Below, one piece after another: positions 44,303 through 52,979 of a stretch of 64,000 nt of DNA. Positions within the stretch are counted from its first letter, which is position 1, and each line of letters starts with the position of its first letter. The notes under the pieces were generated by a model, which was not told the origin of the DNA, ran no database searches, and was given only the letters and a program-made list of their open reading frames with translations. Made by a program: the position numbers and the translations under genes. The DNA is from Brevibacterium siliguriense (lineage in GTDB: Bacteria > Actinomycetota > Actinomycetes > Actinomycetales > Brevibacteriaceae), in assembly GCF_900105315.1 (NCBI RefSeq), contig NZ_LT629766.1:2356001-2420000 (forward strand), written 5' to 3'.

Positions 44303-45892
44303 ATGGCAGAGATCGTCATCACCACCGCCGCCGCGCTGACGCTCGGACTCATCGCCCATGAGCTGCGCATCCCGCCGCTCGTCGGCTTCCTTGCTGCCGG
44401 GTTCCTCCTGCACCTCTTCGGCTTCACCGCCTTCGCTGGACTGCAGCAGGTCTCGGACATCGGGGTCGTCCTGCTCCTGTTCACCATCGGACTGAAATTC
44501 GACCTGCGCTCCCTTCTCCAACCCGAAGCCCACGGCACTGCGGCGCTGCACATGATCACGGTGGTCCTCCTCGGCGCCGGGACGATCGGAGCTGCCGCCG
44601 CCATCGGCATCGTCAGCGTCGGCGGGGGAGTGGGCACCCTGGCGCTGCTGGGCTTCGCTCTCTCGTTCTCCTCCACAGTGCTCGTGGTCAAAGTGCTCGA
44701 AGACCGCTCCGACGATGGGTCCTACTACGGTCAGATCGCCATCGCGATCCTCGTCCTCCAGGACCTCGCAGCGGTCGCCTTCATCACGATCGCAGGCGAG
44801 GAGCCGCCGAGCCCGTGGGCCTTCGCTCTTGTTCTGATCGTCCCCGCCGTCTGGGTGCTGCGGCGGATCCTCGACCGCGCCGGACGCGGTGAGCTTCTCG
44901 TCCTCTTCGGCGTCGTCATGGCCTTGGGACCCGGGTACGTCGCCTTCGAATCCGTCGGCATCCACGGAGACCTCGGGGCCCTGGTGCTCGGACTGCTCTT
45001 CTCCACCCACCCGCGAGCCGTGGAAATGTCGAAGGCACTCTTCAGCGTCAAAGAGCTCTTCCTCGTCGGGTTCTTCGTCGTCATCGGACTCCAAGCGGTC
45101 CCCACCTGGTCGGATCTGCTCATGGCGCTGCTGCTGTGCGTCGTGCTGCTGCCGTTCAACTTCGCGAGCTTCTACCTCATGGGGAGGCTCTTCGGTCTGC
45201 GCAACCGCACGAGCGTGCGCACCAGCCTGGCCCTGAGCAACTTCTCCGAATTCGCGCTCATCGTCGTCGCTGTCGGCGTCGAGAACAGTCTCTTCGAGGA
45301 CAGCTGGCTGACTATCATCGCCTTCGCTGTGGCCCTGGGTATGATCGGCTCCTCCCTGGCCAATGCCTACAGCCTCCAGATCGTCGCGAAGCTCGACGTG
45401 ATCCTTCCGGATGAGAATGAGAGTCGGCTGCGGGCGAACGACAAGCCTCTGGACACCGGAGACGCGGAAGTCGTCGTCCTCGGCATGGGGCGCATCGGCC
45501 GCGGCGCCTACGAACGCTTCGTCGAACGCGGGGACCGCAGCGTCATCGGCATCGACAATGACCTCACCGTCGTCGAAGCCCTGCGCGCCGACGACTTCAA
45601 CGTGCTCGAAGGTGACGCCACCGACCACGAATTCTGGCACCGCCTCGTCGTCGGCGGCAGCGCCCACACCGTGGTGCTGGCCATGGCGCTGCACGATTCG
45701 AACACCTTCGCCCTCGAACAGCTGCGCATCGCCGGCTTCCCCGGGACCATCGCCGCCGTCGTCCAACGCCCCGACCAGGCAGCGCATTTCGGCCGCGCCG
45801 GAGTCCACGCGGTGATCAACATCTACAGCGGATCCGGAGCGGCCGTGGCCGATGCCGCTATCGACAGCCACGAAGACGGCCGCCGGCAGTGA
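44303..45892 (+). CDS. CPA2-family cation:proton antiporter with TrkA-N domain (KefB/C-like)
   Basis: The 529-residue product has about 12 hydrophobic segments in residues 1-370, with family motifs IPPLVGFLAAGFLL near the N terminus and LSFSSTVLVVKVLEDR. A C-terminal RCK/TrkA-N Rossmann domain (about 390-510) begins VVVLGMGRIGRGAYERF, with VIGIDNDLTVVEALR for nucleotide binding. It should exchange potassium or sodium for protons under control of a bound nucleotide; the ion cannot be told. The last residues run into the rpsD upstream region. ATG 44303 follows GGAGGA; the gene is 66 bases after rarA. Confidence 0.88.
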   Translation: MAEIVITTAAALTLGLIAHELRIPPLVGFLAAGFLLHLFGFTAFAGLQQVSDIGVVLLLFTIGLKFDLRSLLQPEAHGTAALHMITVVLLGAGTIGAAAAIGIVSVGGGVGTLALLGFALSFSSTVLVVKVLEDRSDDGSYYGQIAIAILVLQDLAAVAFITIAGEEPPSPWAFALVLIVPAVWVLRRILDRAGRGELLVLFGVVMALGPGYVAFESVGIHGDLGALVLGLLFSTHPRAVEMSKALFSVKELFLVGFFVVIGLQAVPTWSDLLMALLLCVVLLPFNFASFYLMGRLFGLRNRTSVRTSLALSNFSEFALIVVAVGVENSLFEDSWLTIIAFAVALGMIGSSLANAYSLQIVAKLDVILPDENESRLRANDKPLDTGDAEVVVLGMGRIGRGAYERFVERGDRSVIGIDNDLTVVEALRADDFNVLEGDATDHEFWHRLVVGGSAHTVVLAMALHDSNTFALEQLRIAGFPGTIAAVVQRPDQAAHFGRAGVHAVINIYSGSGAAVADAAIDSHEDGRRQ

Positions 45893-45979
45893 AAGCGGTC
45901 GGCTCGGATCGACCGGTCGCTCGGGGGACGCCGTCGGAAGCAGTCGGGAAGATCACAGCGGCGATCGCGCGGATCCGCT

Positions 45980-46009
45980 TTGCGACGGGCGACTTCCACC
46001 CGCTAAGAT
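45980..46009 (+). promoter_or_regulatory. Predicted rpsD promoter
   Basis: TTGCGA (45980-45985), 18 bases, TAAGAT (46004-46009). This would start the RNA near 46016, giving a long leader of about 146 bases before rpsD. Confidence 0.6.
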
Positions 46010-46015
46010 AGACAG

Positions 46016-46161
46016 CTGTTGTGCCTGCACCCTAAAGGCGGTCGGTGCGAGCGGATCTCGACGCTCAATCCCTCTTTCCCATCCGGGGAAACAACAGTCG
46101 CGTTCGGGGCGAGAACCTTTTGGGCCCTTCGCGACAGAACACATTGATGAAAGGTAATACA
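46016..46161 (+). promoter_or_regulatory. Long structured 5' leader of rpsD (candidate S4 autoregulatory RNA)
   Basis: CTGTTGT (46016-46022) can pair with ACAACAG (46091-46097), enclosing smaller stems such as GAGCG/CGCTC. A second domain pairs GTCGCG (46097-46102) with CGCGAC (46130-46135), with inner GGGC/GCCC. The ribosome-binding site follows at 46151. S4 represses its own mRNA in other bacteria through structured leaders, so this is a reasonable candidate, but it has not been compared to a known family. Confidence 0.5.
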
Positions 46162-46788
46162 GTGCCAGCACCAGCACGTAATCGCCGCATGACGCGCCTC
46201 TCGCGCGCACTCGGCATTGCTCTGACACCCAAGGCCGAGAAGTACTTCGAGCGTCGCCCGTACCCTCCAGGTGAGCACGGACGCGCCCGTCGTCGCAACG
46301 ACAGCGACTACTCGGTCCGCCTCAAGGAGAAGCAGCGTCTGCGCGCGCAGTACGGCATCCGTGAGGCCCAGATGCTCAAGACCTACAAGGAAGCCAACCG
46401 TCTTCCCGGCCTGACCGGTGAGACCATGGTCGAGCTCCTCGAATCGCGTCTCGACGCCCTCGTCCTGCGTTCGGGCTTCGCCCGCACCATGGCCCAGGCC
46501 CGTCAGTTCGTCGTCCACCGTCACATCACGGTCGACGGACAGCGCGTGGACCGTCCCTCCTTCCGCGTGAAGGAAGGCCAGACCATCCAGGTGCACGAGC
46601 GTTCGGCTTCGATGGATCCGTTCCAGGTCGCCGCCGCCGGTGGTCACAAGGACGTCCTGCCCGCAACGCCGGGCTACCTCAACGTGAACCTCGAGGGTCT
46701 GCAGGCAACCCTGCTGCGCGCCCCGAAGCGCGAAGAGGTGCCGATCACCTGTGACGTTCAGCTCGTCGTCGAGTTCTACTCGCGCTGA
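46162..46788 (+). CDS. rpsD: 30S ribosomal protein S4
   Basis: S4 nucleates assembly of the 30S body and binds the 5' domain of 16S rRNA. The 208-residue product has the family N terminus, a helical domain, and the S4 RNA-binding domain LESRLDALVLRSGFARTMAQARQFVVHRHITVDGQRVDRPSF (two stretches around residue 100-140). The zinc-type Cys residues of some S4 proteins are absent, as in the C-minus form. GTG 46162 follows AAAGGT by 6 bases; the frame stays open to 46045, but that part is the leader. As in many Gram-positive bacteria it stands outside the alpha operon, before alaS. Confidence 0.97.
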   Translation: MPAPARNRRMTRLSRALGIALTPKAEKYFERRPYPPGEHGRARRRNDSDYSVRLKEKQRLRAQYGIREAQMLKTYKEANRLPGLTGETMVELLESRLDALVLRSGFARTMAQARQFVVHRHITVDGQRVDRPSFRVKEGQTIQVHERSASMDPFQVAAAGGHKDVLPATPGYLNVNLEGLQATLLRAPKREEVPITCDVQLVVEFYSR

Positions 46789-46817
46789 TCTGCTGAACAC
46801 AGCACAGCGCGCCACCA

Positions 46818-46856
46818 CGACTGCCCGGAGCCTTTTGGTTCCGGGCAGTCGTGTAT
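46818..46856 (+). terminator. Terminator of rpsD
   Basis: A 12-bp perfect stem (46818-46829 with 46840-46851) closes a 10-base loop, followed by TGTATTC. It starts 30 bases after the rpsD stop and separates it from alaS. Confidence 0.75.
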
Positions 46857-46898
46857 TCACGGCACGCCGCGCCATCTCGCATATTGCGACTGACCCAT

Positions 46899-46904
46899 TA
46901 AACT
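46899..46904 (+). promoter_or_regulatory. Possible alaS -10 box
   Basis: TAAACT fits TANNNT and would give a leader of about 84 bases to the TTG start. The -35 is unclear (TTGCGA at 46884 is too close). Confidence 0.35.
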
Positions 46905-46994
46905 AGTCCCTGGTAAGTGCGGGTACGCACGAGTAGGTGTCGCGTCGGGCTCAATAGCAGGGCGACGCACGGGCAATATCTGAAAGGCCTTGGA

Positions 46995-49649
46995 TTGAAG
47001 ACGGCAGAGATCAAACAACGCTGGTTGGACTACTTCGAAGCGAACGGGCACACCGTGGTCCCCTCGGCGTCGGTGATCAGCTCCGATCCGTCCATCCTGT
47101 TCAACATCGCGGGAATGGTGCAGTTCATTCCCTACCTCACCGGTCGTGAGCCGGCGCCGTTCAACCGTGCCACCAGCGTGCAGAAGTGCGTGCGCACCGG
47201 AGACATCGAAGAGGTCGGCAAGACGACCCGCCATGGCACCTTCTTCCAGATGAACGGCAACTTCTCGTTCGGCGACTACTTCAAGCGCGACGCCATCAAG
47301 TTCGCCTGGGGGCTGCTGACGAACCCCGTCGCCGAGGGCGGACTGGGCTTCGACCCGGAACTGCTGTGGGCGACGGTGCACGAGGACGATTCCGAAACCA
47401 TCGACATGTGGCTCGAAGAGACTTCCATTCCCCGTGAGCGCGTCCAGCTGCGTGACAACGAAGACAACTTCTGGCACACCGGACAGCCCGGTCCCGGCGG
47501 CTACTGCTCCGAGATCTACTTCGACCGCGGCCCCGACTACGGTGTCGAGGGCGGGCCTGTGGCCGACGAAGACCGCTACATCGAGATCTGGAACCTCGTG
47601 TTCATGGAGTTCGAACTCTCCGAGGTCCGTTCGAAGGTCGATTTCGACATCGCCGGCGACCTGCCCGCGAAGAACATCGATACCGGAATGGGACTCGAAC
47701 GTGTGGCCTTCCTGCTCCAGGGCGTGGAGAACATGTACGAGATCGACGAGGTCTTCCCCGTCATCGAGGCCGCCAGCCGACTGGCCGGTCGGGCCTACGG
47801 CGAGGACGAGCACGCCGATGTGCAGCTGCGCGTCGTCGCCGACCACGTCCGCTCGGCCCTGATCATCATCGGCGACGGAGTGCGCCCCGGCAACGAAGGC
47901 CGCGGCTACATCCTCCGCCGCCTGCTCCGCCGCGCCGTGCGAGCCATGCGCCTGCTCGGCGTCAAGGAAGAAGTCCTGCCCGAGCTGCTGCCTGTGTCCA
48001 TGCAGGCCATGAAGCTGTCCTACCCGGAACTCGAAACCGACTTCGACCGAATCTCCCGGGTCGCCTTCGCCGAGGAGAAGGCGTTCCTGCGGACCCTCGA
48101 ATCCGGCACCCAGCTGTTCGCCAATGCCGCACAGTCGCTGAGCGGTGACGACAAGACCATCAGCGGAGACATCGCCTTCGCCCTCCACGACACCCATGGT
48201 TTTCCCATCGACCTCACCCTCGAAATGGCATCCGAGGCCGGACTGAACGTCGACGAGTCCGGGTTCCGTGAGCTGATGAGCGAGCAGCGCACCCGCGCGA
48301 AGGCCGATGCCAAGGCGAAGAAGGGCGGCGGCCACGCCGACCTGTCGGCTTATTCGGCCCTGCTCGACGAAGGCACCAGCGAATTCGTCGGCTATGACCG
48401 ACTCGAGGCCGACTCCCGCGTGCGCGGCATCGTCGTCGACGGCGTCGCCACCGAGGTGCTCACCACCGGCCAGATTGGCGACGTCGTTCTCGACCTCACC
48501 CCGTTCTACGCCGAGTCCGGCGGTCAGCGCGCCGATGTCGGCCTCATCTCCGGCCACGGCTTCACCGCCCGCGTCAGCGACGTGCAGAACCCGGTCAAAG
48601 GTCTGCCGGCCCACCGGGTCGAGGTCGTCGACGGTGAGCTGCGCGTCGGTGACGAAGTGCTCGCCGCCGTCGACCACGACCACCGGTTCCAAGGTGCCCA
48701 GGCCCACACCGCCACCCATCTCGTCCACGCTGCGCTGCGCGAGATCCTCGGCAGCCACGCCGTGCAGGCCGGCTCGCTCAACCAGCCCGGATACATGCGC
48801 TTCGACTACTCGTTCCCCGAAGCCCCGAGCCCCCAGATGCGATCCGAGATCGAAGAGGTTGCGAACCTCGCGGTACGCTCGAACTACGAAGTCGGCACCG
48901 AATACATGTCCTTCGACGACGCGAAGAAGTCCGGGGCCATGGCGCTCTTCGGCGAGAAGTATCCGAACGTCGTGCGCGTCGTCGACATCGGCGGACCCTT
49001 CTCCCGCGAACTCTGCGGCGGCACCCACGTCGGCGCATCCGCCGAAGTCGGCCCGATCTCCGTGCTCTCCGAAGCCTCCGTCGGCTCCGGAGTCCGGCGC
49101 ATCGAAGCTGCTGTCGGCATGGACGCCTTCCGGTCGCTGGCCGCCGAGCGAACCATCGTGTCCTCGCTCTCGGAGATGCTCAAGGTCCCCGGTACCGATG
49201 TCACCTCACGCGTGTCCGACCTGATGAGCCGGCTCAAGGACGCAGAGAAGGAGATCGCCCGACTCAATGCTCAGCAGCTGCTGGCCTCGGCCGGGAAGTT
49301 CCTCGACGAAGCGCAGATCGTGGGCCAGACCCTCTTCGTTCAGGCCGAGCTCGGCGACATCGCCAATGCCGGAGACATCCGCACGCTGGTCACCGACCTG
49401 CGCAACCGCGTCTCCGACCGTCAGGCCGTGATCGTCGGCATCGGCGTCAGCAACGGAAAGCCCGTCGTCGTCATCGCCACTACCGAGGCGGCTCGTTCCG
49501 TGGGACTGCAGGCCGGCAAGCTCGTGTCGCTGGCCTGCGGCGAACTCGGCGGCGGAGGCGGCGGCAAGCCCGACCTCGCTCAGGGCGGGGGCAGCAACCC
49601 TGCGGCGATCCCGTCTGCCATCGCGGCGGTCAAGGCAGCCATCCAGTGA
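46995..49649 (+). CDS. alaS: Alanyl-tRNA synthetase
   Basis: AlaRS charges tRNA-Ala and edits serine and glycine errors. The 884-residue product has the class II core (FNIAGMVQFIPYLTGRE, GTFFQMNGNFSFGDYFKRDAI), the editing domain with HTATHLVHAALR and ELCGGTHVG zinc residues, and a C-terminal DHHA1 domain ending in GGGGGGKPDLAQGGG. TTG 46995 is the likely start: it gives the conserved MKTAEIKQRW and follows AAAGG. The frame open from 46917 adds 26 non-conserved residues. ruvX overlaps its stop by 4 bases. Confidence 0.97.
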   Translation: MKTAEIKQRWLDYFEANGHTVVPSASVISSDPSILFNIAGMVQFIPYLTGREPAPFNRATSVQKCVRTGDIEEVGKTTRHGTFFQMNGNFSFGDYFKRDAIKFAWGLLTNPVAEGGLGFDPELLWATVHEDDSETIDMWLEETSIPRERVQLRDNEDNFWHTGQPGPGGYCSEIYFDRGPDYGVEGGPVADEDRYIEIWNLVFMEFELSEVRSKVDFDIAGDLPAKNIDTGMGLERVAFLLQGVENMYEIDEVFPVIEAASRLAGRAYGEDEHADVQLRVVADHVRSALIIIGDGVRPGNEGRGYILRRLLRRAVRAMRLLGVKEEVLPELLPVSMQAMKLSYPELETDFDRISRVAFAEEKAFLRTLESGTQLFANAAQSLSGDDKTISGDIAFALHDTHGFPIDLTLEMASEAGLNVDESGFRELMSEQRTRAKADAKAKKGGGHADLSAYSALLDEGTSEFVGYDRLEADSRVRGIVVDGVATEVLTTGQIGDVVLDLTPFYAESGGQRADVGLISGHGFTARVSDVQNPVKGLPAHRVEVVDGELRVGDEVLAAVDHDHRFQGAQAHTATHLVHAALREILGSHAVQAGSLNQPGYMRFDYSFPEAPSPQMRSEIEEVANLAVRSNYEVGTEYMSFDDAKKSGAMALFGEKYPNVVRVVDIGGPFSRELCGGTHVGASAEVGPISVLSEASVGSGVRRIEAAVGMDAFRSLAAERTIVSSLSEMLKVPGTDVTSRVSDLMSRLKDAEKEIARLNAQQLLASAGKFLDEAQIVGQTLFVQAELGDIANAGDIRTLVTDLRNRVSDRQAVIVGIGVSNGKPVVVIATTEAARSVGLQAGKLVSLACGELGGGGGGKPDLAQGGGSNPAAIPSAIAAVKAAIQ

Positions 49650-50122
49650 GTTTCCGCCGAGGTCGCCGGCTGGGTCTCGATATCGGTTCCGTGCGGATCG
49701 GTGTAGCCTCCAGCGATCCCGGCGGGATTCTGGCCACTCCGCTCACCGTCGTCCGTCGCAGTGACGAACCGGCGGCGCTGAGGCAGCTGCGCGACATCGT
49801 CGACGAATACGAACCCATCGAACTCCTGGTGGGGGACCCGAAGTCCCTCGACGGAGCCGCCCGGGCCGCAGCCACCTCGGCGTTGGAATTCGCCCGTCGG
49901 ATCGCCAAAGCCACCGGCACTTCGGTCCGGCTCGTCGACGAACGATTCAGCACGGTCGAGGCTCACCATGCCCTCGCTGCGGCTGGGAAGTCATCACGCC
50001 AGCGACGTGAGATCGTCGACGCCCAAGCCGCCGTGATCATCCTCCAGAATGCCCTCGAGTACGAACACAACACCGGTGTTCCCGCCGGTCGTGAGATGCC
50101 CGACGAGGAGAACGACGAATGA
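49646..50122 (+). CDS. ruvX: Holliday junction resolvase-like YqgF/RuvX
   Basis: YqgF is an RNase H-fold nuclease implicated in pre-16S rRNA 5' processing and listed as a putative resolvase. The 158-residue product shows LGLDIGSVRIGVASSD at the N terminus (first catalytic Asp), ELLVGDPKSLDG, and the last motif VRLVDERFSTVEA with Asp/Glu. The start GTG overlaps the alaS stop. Position between alaS and mltG is nearly universal in actinomycetes. A short acidic tail overlaps mltG. Confidence 0.94.
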   Translation: MSFRRGRRLGLDIGSVRIGVASSDPGGILATPLTVVRRSDEPAALRQLRDIVDEYEPIELLVGDPKSLDGAARAAATSALEFARRIAKATGTSVRLVDERFSTVEAHHALAAAGKSSRQRREIVDAQAAVIILQNALEYEHNTGVPAGREMPDEENDE

Positions 50123-51255
50123 TTCCCATCACCGAAGAGTTCTCGTCCGACGAAGGACTGACCCGCGCAGAAGTCCGCGCGAAGAAGCGGCGCAGGATGA
50201 TGCGCCGGCGTCGGACGACGACGATCGTGATCATCTGCATCCTCGTCTTCGGCATCGGGGGATTCTTCGGCGTGCGTGCCGCCGGGGGAGTCTTCGACGA
50301 CTTGTTCGGACCCAAAGGCGACTACGAGGGCCAGGGCACGAACGAGGTCTCGATCGAGATCGCTCCCGGGTCCTCGGCCCGCACTGTCGCCAACCAGCTC
50401 GTCGAAGCCGGAGTGATCATGAACTCCGAACCCTTCCTCGACGAGGTCGAACGCCGTGACGCGACCATCCAGGCCGGAACCTGGACGATGCGGGAGAAGA
50501 TGAGCTCGAAGGCCGCTGTCGAAGCGCTCATCCATCCCATCGCCCCGCCGAAGATCACGGTCGCCGAAGGCAAACAGGTCGAAGAGATCAAGTCGATCAT
50601 GATCGAATCGGGGATGAACACCGATGAGGTCGACAAGGCCATCGATGACAAGACCCCGCAGGACTACGGGCTCGATATCGATGCCCCGAGCCTCGAAGGC
50701 TACCTGTACCCGGCGACGTACGAACTGAACAAGCAGAAGACCGCCGAGGATGTCGTCCAGGAGATGGTCGACAAGACCGAGACCGAACTCGACGAACTGG
50801 GAATCGAGAGCAAAGACGCCAACCGCATCCTCACCTTGGCCAGCCTCGTGGAGAAGGAGTCTCCGGGCGACCCCGAAGTGCGCTCGAAGGTGGCCAGGTC
50901 CTTCCTCAACCGCATCTCCGACAAATCGCAGACCGGGGGACTGCTCCAATCGGATGCGACCGTGGCCTATATCCACGGAGCACGCTCCGACCTGACGACG
51001 ACGAAGAAGGAACGCCAGTCGGACTCGCCGTACAACACCTACAAGAAGAAGGGGCTGCCTCCCGGCCCCATCAACTCGCCGAGCAAGGGCGCTGTCGAGG
51101 CAGCGCTCAATCCCGCCGACGGCGATTGGCAGTTCTTCGTCGCGACGAACCCGGACACGGGCGAGACGAAGTTCGCCGACAACTACGAGGACCACAAGAA
51201 GAACGTCGAGATCTACCGCAAGTGGCTGCGTGAGCACCGCAAGGACAACGGATAG
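50119..51255 (+). CDS. mltG: Endolytic murein transglycosylase MltG
   Basis: MltG cuts nascent peptidoglycan strands and so sets glycan length. The 378-residue product has a basic N-terminal cytosolic tail, one membrane helix (TTTIVIICILVFGIGGFFGV, about 33-52), a LysM-like stretch and the YceG domain. There SLEGYLYPATYEL and the catalytic Glu in LASLVEKE are visible, followed by GGLLQSDATVAY and PYNTYKKKGLPPGPINSPS. The ATG overlaps ruvX by 4 bases; aroE follows 3 bases later. Confidence 0.95.
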   Translation: MIPITEEFSSDEGLTRAEVRAKKRRRMMRRRRTTTIVIICILVFGIGGFFGVRAAGGVFDDLFGPKGDYEGQGTNEVSIEIAPGSSARTVANQLVEAGVIMNSEPFLDEVERRDATIQAGTWTMREKMSSKAAVEALIHPIAPPKITVAEGKQVEEIKSIMIESGMNTDEVDKAIDDKTPQDYGLDIDAPSLEGYLYPATYELNKQKTAEDVVQEMVDKTETELDELGIESKDANRILTLASLVEKESPGDPEVRSKVARSFLNRISDKSQTGGLLQSDATVAYIHGARSDLTTTKKERQSDSPYNTYKKKGLPPGPINSPSKGAVEAALNPADGDWQFFVATNPDTGETKFADNYEDHKKNVEIYRKWLREHRKDNG

Positions 51256-51258
51256 CCA

Positions 51259-52176
51259 GTGAGGATCCTCGCCGCAGTGCTCGGTTCCCCGATCGCACAT
51301 TCGAAATCCCCGCTGCTCCACCGCGCCGCCTTTGCGGCTCTCGGCATGGAGTCGAGCGAATACTCCCGGTTCGAGCTCGAAGCTGCTGAGCTCGAAGGCT
51401 TCCTCGACTCCCATCCCGACCACATCGGGTTCTCACTGACGATGCCGCTGAAGGACCGACTCGTCACCCTGGCCGCCGAACGCGGGTGGAGTGTCGACGA
51501 GACGGCGGCACTGACTGCGGCCGGCAATACCCTCGTCCGCGGCAAGGACCAGGTGCGGGTGGCGAACACCGATGTCCGCGGAATCGTGCGCGCCATCGCC
51601 CCGCACATGGAATCGGATCCGTCCGCGGCCGATGGTGCGGGAGCCGGACGGGCGACGATCCTCGGCGCCGGGGCCACGGCCGCCTCGGCGCTGGTGGCCT
51701 GCCGCGATCTCGGGATCACTCACGTCGACTTCCGCGTCCGCAACCCCGACCGTGCACGCCGGGTCCTCGACCTGGCCGAGCGGATCGGACTGACTGCCTC
51801 GGTGGGGGACCTGGTCCGGGTCGCGCCGTCGGCGATCGTCATCTCCACCCTCCCCGCCGAGGCGGCCCCGAACCCGATCTGGGAGGCACCGGTCCCCGGT
51901 GGGGTCGTCCTCGACGTCGCCTACGCCGCGGAGTCGGTGTTCCTCACCGCGGCCGCAGCGCATGGCCTGCACCCCGTCGACGGCACGGCGATGCTCGTCG
52001 AACAGGCTGTCGCCCAGTTCGAGATGTTCCTCGCCGCCGCCGAGGTCGACGACTCAGCGATGATTGCGAACCTGCCCTCGTCGGAGAACCTGCCTGCAGG
52101 TGATGACCTGACCGCGCGGGTCGCAGCGGCCATGTACGCAGCGCTCGAGGGCCCGCCCGCCCGGGCTCAGGACTGA
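51259..52176 (+). CDS. aroE: Shikimate dehydrogenase
   Basis: AroE reduces 3-dehydroshikimate to shikimate with NADPH. The 305-residue product has the substrate motif GSPIAHSKSPLLHRAAF, FSLTMPLKDRL with the catalytic Lys, AGNTLVR, and the NADP Rossmann start ATILGAGATAASAL. A longer loop (about 110-130, Asp/Gly/Ala-rich) sits before the nucleotide domain. It begins 3 bases after mltG and is 13 bases from the peptidase gene, so it joins the aro operon region. Confidence 0.94.
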   Translation: MRILAAVLGSPIAHSKSPLLHRAAFAALGMESSEYSRFELEAAELEGFLDSHPDHIGFSLTMPLKDRLVTLAAERGWSVDETAALTAAGNTLVRGKDQVRVANTDVRGIVRAIAPHMESDPSAADGAGAGRATILGAGATAASALVACRDLGITHVDFRVRNPDRARRVLDLAERIGLTASVGDLVRVAPSAIVISTLPAEAAPNPIWEAPVPGGVVLDVAYAAESVFLTAAAAHGLHPVDGTAMLVEQAVAQFEMFLAAAEVDDSAMIANLPSSENLPAGDDLTARVAAAMYAALEGPPARAQD

Positions 52177-52189
52177 ACCGGGGATCGCG

Positions 52190-52969
52190 ATGGACACCGG
52201 AGTGCTGCACGGGTTGACCATCGTCGTCACGGTTCTGGCCGCCCTTGCCTGCGGCCTCATGCTTGCCAAAACCCCGCGGGTCTGGCTCAACGACTCCGCA
52301 CACCTGCAGCTGTGGCAGGACTCCAGCTGGGCGCGCGGACCGGGTCCAATGATGGTCGGGCTCGTCATCGCCGCAGCAGTCTCCGTCGCCTTCACTCTTG
52401 CGGTGCTCGCACCACTGGAGACCGGGTGGAGCGCCTATGCGCCGCTGAGCGGGAAGACATTCGACCCTGGGCAGCCGAACCCGGCCGATCGCATCGTCTC
52501 CGCACTGCTGCTGGGCCTCGTCTCCGGTGCCACACCGTTCCTCGTCACCGCGGATCTCAGCGTGCGCAGACTGCCCGATCGGGTCGTCATCCCTCTGACG
52601 CTGGTCGCGCTGGGACTCATCATCACAGGCTCCGTGCTCGGGGCGCTGCCGATGTGGATCTGGTCGTTCTTCACCGGACTCGTCGCCATCGCCTTCTTCG
52701 CCGCAATGCACCTGCTGGGTCGAGTGCTCCGGGCGCGGACGATGGGGCTCGGGGACGTCAAGCTCGCGTTCATCGTCTTCGCCGTGGCCGGTCTCTTCGA
52801 CCCGTGGGCACCTGTCGTCGTGCTCGTGGTGATGATGCTCATCGCCGGAGTCTGGGCACTCATCGGAGCGGTGCGAGCCCGGCAGGTCCGCGGAGTGACG
52901 ATCGCGTTCGGGCCCGCCATGCTATCCGGCATGTGGCTGGGGTCCGTATTCGCCCCGATCGTTTTGTAG
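52190..52969 (+). CDS. A24-family prepilin peptidase-like membrane protein
   Basis: The 259-residue product has about seven hydrophobic segments and both Asp motifs of type IV prepilin peptidases: D122 in [11 protein letters not shown] and D189 in GLGDVKLA, so it should be active. The N-terminal methylase domain of PilD with its Cys residues is missing, as in single-domain archaeal and actinobacterial forms. It might process pilin-like or Com pseudopilins; the only competence gene in view is comEC. Its TAG stop is also the first part of the aroC -10 box. Confidence 0.82.
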   Translation: MDTGVLHGLTIVVTVLAALACGLMLAKTPRVWLNDSAHLQLWQDSSWARGPGPMMVGLVIAAAVSVAFTLAVLAPLETGWSAYAPLSGKTFDPGQPNPADRIVSALLLGLVSGATPFLVTADLSVRRLPDRVVIPLTLVALGLIITGSVLGALPMWIWSFFTGLVAIAFFAAMHLLGRVLRARTMGLGDVKLAFIVFAVAGLFDPWAPVVVLVVMMLIAGVWALIGAVRARQVRGVTIAFGPAMLSGMWLGSVFAPIVL

Positions 52970-52972
52970 AAT
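52967..52972 (+). promoter_or_regulatory. Predicted leaderless aroC promoter -10, overlapping a stop codon
   Basis: TAGAAT begins with the TAG stop of the preceding gene and ends 7 bases before the aroC ATG. It gives the leaderless geometry. A -35 is not clear. Confidence 0.5.
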
Positions 52973-52979
52973 CGGTGGA

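Noticed and set aside
43361..45871. 836-codon minus-strand frame opposite rarA and the antiporter
   Set aside because: Composition is Asp/Glu/His/Gln-rich shadow of the plus-strand frame; no domain is recognisable.
46857..49028. 723-codon minus-strand frame opposite alaS
   Set aside because: Antisense shadow of a complete, conserved synthetase gene.
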